Part shown: positions 57,091 through 64,000 of the stretch, in pieces | Position numbering within the stretch: the stretch's first letter is position 1 | Layout of the letters: the number at the start of each line of letters is the position of its first letter | Assembly (NCBI GenBank): GCA_037176705.1 | Contig: CM073886.1 | Location: forward strand, 25,529,501-25,593,500 | Direction: 5' to 3' | Source: Molossus alvarezi | Taxonomy: Eukaryota; Chordata; Mammalia; Chiroptera; Molossidae | Length of the DNA stretch: 64,000 bases | Translations under genes and position numbers: made by a program | The notes under the pieces: model-generated | Told to the model about the DNA's origin: nothing | What the model saw: the letters and a program-made list of their open reading frames with translations, nothing else | The model's database searches: none

Positions 57091-57718
57091 AAAATATCTT
57101 AAGGTACAAAAAAGGTAACTGGAAGTGGGGGTGGCAGTTGGGTGTGTGAGGAGAGGAGAGAAGGGGGCACAGATTCCCCAACAGCGGCAGGCTGGAGTTT
57201 AAGCATTCCTGTCCGGAGGGCGGGGGAGGGCATGACTTTTTTTTAAGTGCAAGTTTTATTTGTCACACAGCGTGGAGCTAAGGCTCAGTCTGCTTGCTTC
57301 CAAGAATGTGAGAGACAGGAGAGGTCTGGAGAAGCAGGTGTTCTTCAGGGCCATGATTGTGTAAAAGAGTTTTATTGAGATATAATTCACTTACCACACC
57401 GTTCACCCATTTAAAGGCTGTCATCCAGTGGCTTTGAGTGTATTCAGACTTAGGCAGCCATCATGACGATCCATTTTAGGACATTTTCATCACCTCAAAA
57501 AGAAACTCCATACCCTTTGGCATTGCCCTCACCCCTAATTTTCCAGTGCTCCCCCTCCTCATCCTAAGCAAGCACTAAGCTACTTTCTGCGTCTGTGCCG
57601 TACATGTCGTAGAAATGGAATAATAAAGAGTGTGATCTTCTATGACTGGTGTCTCTCACTTGGCACAGTGCTCAAGGTTCACCCAGGCTATAAGACATCA
57701 TAGAGCTGCGTTTCTTTT

Positions 57719-57963
57719 TTTTTTATCCTCACCTGAGGACATTTTTGCATTCATCTTCAGATAGAGTGGAAGGGAGAGAGGGAGGAAGAGAGAGAGAGAA
57801 ACATTGGTGTGAGAGAGACACATCAACCGGTTGCCACCCACACAACCCCAACCGGGGCCAGGGACAAACTGCAACCGAGGTACGTGCCCTTAGCGGAAAC
57901 TGAACCCAGGACTCTCTGGTCTGTGGGCTGACACTCTAACCACTGAGCCAAACCGGCCAGAGC
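57719..57963 (-). mobile_element. Ves SINE in antisense L1, first
   Basis: TTATCCTCACCTGAGGACAT tail to head end GAGCCAAACCGGCCAGAGC. 17-bp duplications starting AGAGCTGCGTTTC (57702) and AGAGCTGCATTTC (57964), one mismatch. Confidence 0.95.
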
Positions 57964-58007
57964 AGAGCTGCATTTCTTTTAATGGGTAAATAACAGCCAC
58001 GTCTTTT

Positions 58008-58240
58008 TTTTTTATCCTCACCCGAGGACATTTTTGCACTTATCTTCAGATAGAGCAGGAGGGAGAGAGAGAGAAAAACATCCATGTGAGAGAGACACAT
58101 CAACTGGCTGCCACCCACACGACCCCAACTGGGGCCGGGGACAAACTGCAACCGAGGTATGTGCCCTTAGCAGGAACCGAACCCAGGACTCTCCGGTCCA
58201 TGAGCCTACACTCTAACCGCTAAGCCAAACCAGCCAGGGC
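58008..58240 (-). mobile_element. Ves SINE in antisense L1, second
   Basis: TTATCCTCACCCGAGGACAT tail, GAGCAGGAGGGAGAGAGAG and head end AAGCCAAACCAGCCAGGGC. Duplications AACAGCCACGTCTTTT and AACAGCCACATTTTT. Confidence 0.94.
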
Positions 58241-58344
58241 AACAGCCACATTTTTATTTATCCATTTGTCAGTTGGTAGTCATTTTGGTTGTTTACACTT
58301 TTGGGTTTTTGGAGGGGGGTATTGTTATTTTGTTGTTGTTTTGG

Positions 58345-58519
58345 TGAATCCTCACCTGAGGATATTTTCCCATTGATTTTGAGAGAGAGAGAGAGAGAAA
58401 CATCCATGTGAGATGAATTATTTGCCTCCCTCACGACCCCAGCGGGGTCTAGGAATCGAACCCACAGCCCTTCAGTCCGAGAGCCAGCGCTCTAACTGCT
58501 GAGCCAAACTGACGAGGGC
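58345..58519 (-). mobile_element. Ves SINE in antisense L1, third, shortened
   Basis: AATCCTCACCTGAGGATATT, GATTTTGAGAGAGAGAG, GGAATCGAACCCACAGCCC and head end GAGCCAAACTGACGAGGGC. It lacks one central block. Target duplication not clear. Confidence 0.88.
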
Positions 58520-59102
58520 TGTTTGTACTTTGTGTCTTTTGTAAATAATGCAGGCAGCTGTGAACGTCCGTGTGGAAGGTTTTGTGGGGCCCTGTTTCCA
58601 TTTCTCTTGGGTCCCACCAGGAGGAATTGCCGGGTCACACGGCAGGCAACTCCATGCTCGACTTTCTGCGGAACCCCAGAGGCACAGCTTACGTTGCCGT
58701 GTCCAGCGCTGTGTTCTGGAAGGTCCTACCCCTGGAAGCAGAGCACCCCGTGCTCATCACCGGTTTCAACAATTACCAACCTTTTGGCAGTCTTGATCTT
58801 AAGCCTTCCCTCCTCCACTTTGTTTCCCTCGAAGTGGCTGGAAGCCAGTTTGAACACCTCACTTCATGTTGTGAACTTGGCCGAGAGGTCGGTATTTTCT
58901 TTTGCCCCAAACCTTCAGTTCAAGGCTCCTGTCTTCGCACCCCGTGTGGATGGAATCCGGGGAGAACGGAGGAACTGGGACGGAGTCCAGAGTGGGTCAG
59001 TGTGGGGTGGGAAAGGAATCGCTCCTGAGGGAAGCAGGACTGGCAACATAATTTGCAAAATGAAAGTGTGGAGCCCTTTATTCAAAAATTATTGATAAGT
59101 TG

Positions 59103-59320
59103 CCCAGCCGGTGTGGCCCAGTGGTCAGGCATCAACCCTTGCACCCACAGGTTGCCGGTTCGGTTCCCGGTCAAGGCACATACACAGGTTGTGGGCCCAG
59201 TCCCCAGAGGGGGGCATGCAGGAGGCGGCCAATCAATGTTCTCGCTCATCGATGTTTCTGACTCTCCCTCTCCCTTCCTCTCTTTCTAAAAATCAATAAA
59301 GAAAAAAGAATTAAAAAAAA
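59103..59320 (+). mobile_element. Ves SINE, short-tail subtype
   Basis: CCCAGCCGGTGTGGCCCAGT head, CCGGTTCGGTTCCCGG, GGGGGCATGCAGGAGGCG and AAAAATCAATAAAG tail. Flanks ATTATTGATAAGTTG and ATGATCAGTAAGTTG. Confidence 0.93.
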
Positions 59321-61017
59321 ATGATCAGTAAGTTGAAGATGACAACAGACCATAAAACCGAACATCAGCCTGCGTAACTGCACAGGCCACATGCCCAGGA
59401 GGCCAGCAAAGGCTGCCCAGGCAGGACTGACTCATGGGACCCAGGAATTTGGAGCCGTGGTGCCTAGGAGAGAGACACGCACCCGTCACCCTCATCCCTG
59501 GGAAAGTTCCAAGGAAAGTTGGGTCTCCTATGGCATGTGGGACAGGGTTCAAACCCACTGCAGTTGAGTCTCCAAAAATAAGATGACCCCGGCTGACATG
59601 TGGGTTGTACGTCCCTCAAAAAAAAATAGCCACTTGTCTTAAGCCTTCTTCCCTGAGAGCCCACAGTTGTTTTACTTGGCCACACCATTCTGTCCCAGAC
59701 TCTGAGTGTACTCTGATATCACAGCAAATGACAGGCCTTCAGAACAGAGGCCCGCTGGTGAGCAAACAGCCCGGAACAGCAGGAGGACCAGAAAGGCCCC
59801 TGTTAGAGGCAGGTGGCCATGGCAGACATTGGCAACCAGTCATGGCCCCCAGTCCCTCCCAGCTCAGACAGAGCTCCATTATCCTTCCCAAAGAGTAGCC
59901 TCTACCACGCAACTGAACCTTGGCTCCTGCACTGAGCTAGACTCTCAACCCACGAATACACCCAGAGACTCGGAGCCTTCGGAGCTGGGATGACACCCAA
60001 GGATGCACTTACACCAGCAACCTTGTCATGAAAGGGTGTACAACGCGACTGGGAAGAGGGACGAGAGGGACTTAACGAGGAGAGAACAGAAAAGGACGTT
60101 GCAGCTCCTCCTGTTCTCTGAGGGATATTCAGTAAGTGAGCGAAGGTTCATTCATTCAGTCAATTATCTGAGTCCATACGGGGTTGTGTACTGGGCGATA
60201 GAGTAACCGACAGATCCGGTTCCTTCCCGCAGAGGCAGGAGAGGTGATCATAAACCAGACCGGAACAAACCATGTTGAGTGTGATTAAAGTAATGTAGCA
60301 ACAATGACCAAAACAACTACAAAAATAAGGCCTAGGAACATTCTGGCAGCTTTGGGGCCGAGAGCCAGCCACAGTGGATCGGAAGGCAAAGCCCAGCTCG
60401 GCAGTGGCTGTAGGAGCAGCGGGGCAGAAGGCTCCAGAGGTAGGTGGCTCTGTTTTTGTTTTTTTTCTGCCAGCACTTTCTCTCCCACTTCTGGTAACAG
60501 ACCTGACACCCAGTGGGAATACAGCTGAAGAAGGTGGGAAGGTCGGCTTCTCCTTGATCTCCGGTACCCAGAGCTACCCGTGGCCCCAGATTTTGAGGCC
60601 AGTAAGCAGAGGGGAGGAGAGAGGAGCCAGCACGGAGGCAGGGGACAAGGGAGACCGTGCTGCGCTCTGACCCCAGAGCCTCAGTCCCCAGCACAAGAGC
60701 AGCGCGGCCTCTCCCGTTCTTCACCGCCGCCGCCGAGTAATACGCCCCCTGCTTTACCCCAGAGATCAACTCGGGACGGTTTCCCTCCTCATGGGTTGTG
60801 TGAAACAAAGGGGTGGGTTATCCTCAGAACTCTCTCCCTGGGGGTGCCTGCTGTACCTGAGAAGAAAATCCCTAGACTGAGCGCCGCCCAGTGAGCTCCC
60901 ACGGAGTCCCTGCTCCATCCCCCACCTCATCCCAACAGCACACACTTCTCCCGCCCTGCTCTCCACCGACAGCAGGAAGCTGTCCTGGCCTCTGCCCTGA
61001 GGCCCACATGCCGTCTT
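59321..61017. other. Intergenic single-copy DNA
   Basis: No recognisable gene or repeat. The 158-codon minus-strand frame at 60332-60808 overlaps other frames of similar length and shows no recognisable domain. Confidence 0.45.
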
Positions 61018-61281
61018 TTTTATTTTTTTTAAATTTTTTTTTCCTCACCGGAGGACATTTTTCCATTTTTTGTTCAGGTAGAGTGGGAGGGAGAGAGAGG
61101 AACAGAGAGAGAGAGAGAAACATCGACGTGAAAGGGACACATCGAGTGGCTGCCACCCGCACAACCGACCAGGGCCGGAGACAAACTGCAACCGAGGTAC
61201 ATGCCCTTAGCGGGAACCGAACCCGGGTCTCTTAGGACCGCAGGCCAACACTCTAACCGCTGAGCCAAACCGGCCAGGGCG
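61018..61281 (-). mobile_element. Ves SINE (long subtype), exact duplication
   Basis: TTTCCTCACCGGAGGACATT tail, GAGAGAG run, CGGGAACCGAACCCGGGTC and head end GAGCCAAACCGGCCAGGGC. Exact 13-bp duplications CACATGCCGTCTT at 61005-61017 and 61282-61294. Confidence 0.95.
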
Positions 61282-61802
61282 CACATGCCGTCTTGTAATG
61301 GCTGAGCGGAGCTAGAGCACGGGGACCGGGTCTCACTCATCTTTGCACCCCCAGCTGCTGGTACACACCAGGCAGGCAGCGAGCACGGGAAGGAAGAAGG
61401 AGGGGAGAAAGGGGAGCTCATTTCCATTTATTCTGGTCCAACCAGTGGGTCACTCGGAAGGTCAAGTTTTGTATTGGTTTCCTCTACTCCAATGTCACCT
61501 TCCAGGTCCACTGCATTCTCCCAGTCCCCTCCTTGACCCCTTCCCCTTTCTATGCTTTCTTACTCTCTCTAGCACCTTCTACTACCATCGGTTCCATTTG
61601 TTTTACTTACTGCGTCTCCGGGAAATGTCACCTCCAGGTGGGCAGGCATCTGTTGTGTTCTCTTCTGTATCCTCTGCACCTAGTAGGTGCTCAGTGCAAG
61701 TCTGGAATGAATGAGTGAATTCTTTGTGCTCACTGAAACTATAGTCCTGCCAAACTTGTTTCTTTAAAGGACCAGGCACTTGATGTATTTGACAGATGTT
61801 GT

Positions 61803-62568
61803 GATGTGTGTTTCCTAGGGCAGCCATAACACGTGACTGTTGACCCTTGAACAGTGTGGGTTTGAACTGCACGGATCTACTTATACACTTTGGTTTTTGT
61901 TTTTCAGTACCTGCACTGTTTTCCCTCTGTGGCTGGGTGTCCACGGATGCAGGGGGCCGTGTGCATTGATCTATGCTGTTGTACATGAGGGACTTGAACA
62001 CTGCAGATTTGGGTATCTGTGGGGGGGTCCTGGAACCAATCCTCTGTGAATACTGAGGGACAGCTAAGATTTGGGGAGTCAGATGTTAAACACGGATTTT
62101 TGACTGCAGGAAATGGTACTGCTAACGCCTGCATTGTTCAAGCGTCAACTGTACTGCTAAGTGGCTTAAGACAACAGAAATGTGTTATTTCACAGTCCTG
62201 GAGGCTGGAAGTCCAAAATCTGATGGGGCTACACTCCCCTCAGGGGCTCCAGGGGAAAAGCCATCCCTTGCCTCGTGTAGCTTCTGGTGGCTCTGACAGT
62301 CTTTGACTTGTGGCCACATCACTCCAGTGTCTGCCTCTGTCTCCGTGCATTTCCCTCTCTGTGTCTGCCTCTGCTTGTTTTACAAGGACGCGTGTGAGAT
62401 TGCATGTAGTGCCCATCTGGATAACCCAGGATACATCACAATTCTCAAGACCCTCAACTTAGGCACATCTTTTGCCATGTTAGGTAATATTCACAGGTCC
62501 CAGGGATTAGGAAATGGATATATCTTCTCTCTCTGGGGTCTGCCGTTCAGCCCACTACAGGTTATTTG
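61803..62568 (+). repeat. MLT1-like solo LTR, split by a Tigger-like element
   Basis: LTR parts in order: CTAGGGCAGCCATAAC; after the insertion AGTGGCTTAAGACAACAGAA, TCACAGTCCTGGAGGCTGGA, TAGCTTCTGGTGGCTC, TTGTGGCCACATCACTCCAG, TCACAGGTCCCAGGGATTAG and CCGTTCAGCCCACTACA. These match ERVL-MaLR MLT1 LTRs. Non-coding, long inactive. Confidence 0.75.
61837..62151. mobile_element. Tigger/MER2-like DNA transposon nested in the LTR
   Basis: Left end CTGTTGACCCTTGAACAGTG and right end CATTGTTCAAGCGTCAACTG are inverted copies. TA follows the right end at 62152-62153; the left dinucleotide reads GA and is presumably a decayed TA. It is a short derivative without transposase, and it splits the MLT1 LTR cleanly, so it is younger. 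Confidence 0.75.
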
Positions 62569-62689
62569 CACAAAGACCAGAAAAGCAAAGATTCCCACCA
62601 TCCACTGGCCTGACAGATACGTAATGAAAAGAGTATTATTGTTGTATTATGCGGCTCCATTCAGGGTGTGGAAATGATTTTTAAAACAC

Positions 62690-63260
62690 CATTTATGTTT
62701 TCAAATGATCCCAATTTTTAAAAAATCACAGCATACTTATAAGAAAATATTACAGAAGAGTATAACGTGGGAAATAAAGGAGCCCCTGTGTAATTTTCTT
62801 GAACTCCAGTTGCACTTTCTAAAAAGTAACCACTGCGGGCAGTTTGCATAATCTTCATGCATTGTCTGAGCATATCCACGCACATACACTCTTTTGCTCA
62901 TAACATGAAGAAAATCAGGGATGTTACAATATGTCCTGAAGACAGGACAGCCCTCCCACCCACCTCATTCTTTCTAGTGACTTCTAGCGTTGCACCTACT
63001 TAACCTGTCCCCCACTGGCCAACATCTCAGTTAGCTCCAGGATTTTGCTGTTATAACGCAGACGTTCTTTGGCGCGTGTTGAGTGGACTCGTAGGATACA
63101 TTCCTAGAAGTGGAATTTCTCACAGAGGACTATGCACTTTTTATTTCTACAGCTATTGCCTAGTGCCCTTCAAAAAGCAGGTATCATCCCCACACCCCAT
63201 AAACTGCACATATGAGGGTGCTTGTCTCTAGCCCCTCCTACACCCAGGCAAGGATGCAGT
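62690..63260 (-). repeat. Antisense L1 remnant
   Basis: TCGTAGGATACATTCCTAGA, AGTGGAATTTCTCACAGAG and AACTGCACATATGAGGGTGC are in the order of a reverse-strand L1M 3' end. Highly diverged. Confidence 0.6.
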
Positions 63261-64000
63261 GTGTCAGGGAACAAAACCCAAATGAGGTAAGTGGGCTCTC
63301 CACGCGGGTGTGAGTGGGGGTGGGCATGACCTCTGAGGTCACCCCTGTAGCTTTCTGAGGCAATAGCTGCTCAGCGTTCTCCTTAGCCTGGGTTTTATAA
63401 ACAAAGGCAGAGTTTGGGGAGGTGAGCCAGGACCATGCGGCGAGAAGCGTTGTGTAACCCAGTATTTATTTCTTTAGTACAGTTAGAACTCAAATATGGT
63501 CAAAACATATTTTTCTTTTAATTTACACAAACAAATATGTTCCCGGGCTGACACCTCTGGTGCCAAGTTTCTAGGAGAAAGGAAATTCCGTGAGATTACA
63601 AACCACCAGAGAGAAGACGAGAATGGAAAAGCCGTAGCAAGTGAGCTTGGCGCACCCAGATCTGGGCCGCGGAGAGGGGTCGCTTTCTGTCTTCGCTGCA
63701 GATGAACCTGCCGGTAATTTCAGCGAATGAAACCTGGACCGTGCAAAGGCCAGAGGATGGAAAACGCTCCAGTTTTGATAAAAGAAGTCTGCTCTGCTTC
63801 GCATCCTCCCTCCTGCCGGTCAGGAGATGCACAGATCTATCCAGAGGAGCTGATGAATTGAGGGAAAAGAAACGAGGCCAGTGTGAGTTGCCTTTCAAGG
63901 GCTGTGCTGGTATAAAAACCAAGCCACTTGAACCCGTTCCAAGAGGGGATTAAAGCAACATGTTATTGTGAGTGATTGCTTAATTTATTGAGCTGTGGCA
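63261..64000. other. Unrecognised DNA at the right edge
   Basis: Single-copy looking. Overlapping frames at 63571-63953 on both strands show no known domain. The next gene expected from synteny, PARN, is not reached. Confidence 0.4.

Larger units (their letters stand above)
57350..58720 (-). mobile_element. Antisense L1 3' end split by three Ves SINEs
   Basis: TTTTATTGAGATATAATTCA, CTGTGCCGTACATGTCGTAG, GCTATAAGACATCATAGAG, TTTATTTATCCATTTGTCAG and GGTCCCACCAGGAGGAATTG are successive segments of the reverse strand of an L1M 3' end, interrupted at 57719-57963, 58008-58240 and about 58345-58519. Non-coding. Confidence 0.75.

Noticed and set aside
1..64000. CRISPR arrays, operons, phage or bacterial mobile systems
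   Set aside because: The window is mammalian chromosomal DNA; regular spaced repeats of that kind are absent, and the repeated units seen are SINEs and microsatellites.

Overview
This is chromosomal DNA from a bat, most likely a vespertilionid or other yangochiropteran. About three dozen Ves-type tRNA-derived SINEs lie on both strands, together with decayed L1 copies, old mammalian repeats (MIR, L2, MLT1, MER5/Tigger-like) and one mariner-type miniature transposon. Gene order fits the mammalian segment that is 16p13.12 in human: MRTFB (MKL2), then a tRNA-Thr(CGT) gene, then miR-193b and miR-365. All calls are by eye against remembered family sequences; no alignment was run.

Layout. 1-327: end of the last MRTFB intron. 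328-863: last coding exon, encoding the C-terminal transactivation end. 864 to about 6166: a long 3'UTR with one Ves SINE and five Pumilio-type motifs, ending just after AATAAA at 6145. About 6170-27000: gene desert dominated by three successive dead L1 copies (9820-21468) riddled with Ves SINEs and a mariner MITE, then single-copy DNA with an 836-bp inverted-repeat structure (26053-26888). About 27240-28350: CpG island with a complete tRNA-Thr(CGT) gene. 28400-44000: single-copy DNA with scattered repeats. About 43980-45270: a second CpG island, the likely promoter and first exon of the miR-193b/365 host transcript. pre-miR-193b is at 46057-46139 and pre-miR-365 at 50955-51043, both on the plus strand about 4.8 kb apart. 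51600-64000: intergenic DNA with dense SINE clusters, antisense L1 remnants and a Tigger-like element nested in an MLT1 LTR.

Function. MRTFB is an SRF coactivator controlling cytoskeletal and muscle genes. The two microRNAs are probably processed from one primary transcript starting in the second CpG island. The tRNA gene is an independent Pol III unit with intact A and B boxes and a T5 stop. Apart from the MRTFB exon, no open frame looks like a real protein gene; the rest are chance frames in repeats or GC-rich DNA.

I found no undescribed multi-gene system. The points most worth checking are the long inverted repeat at 26053-26888, the splice-acceptor-like 3' end of pre-miR-365, a head-only Ves SINE with a perfect target duplication, and the observation that CpG decay at one position of the Ves head creates an exact miR-193 seed match.
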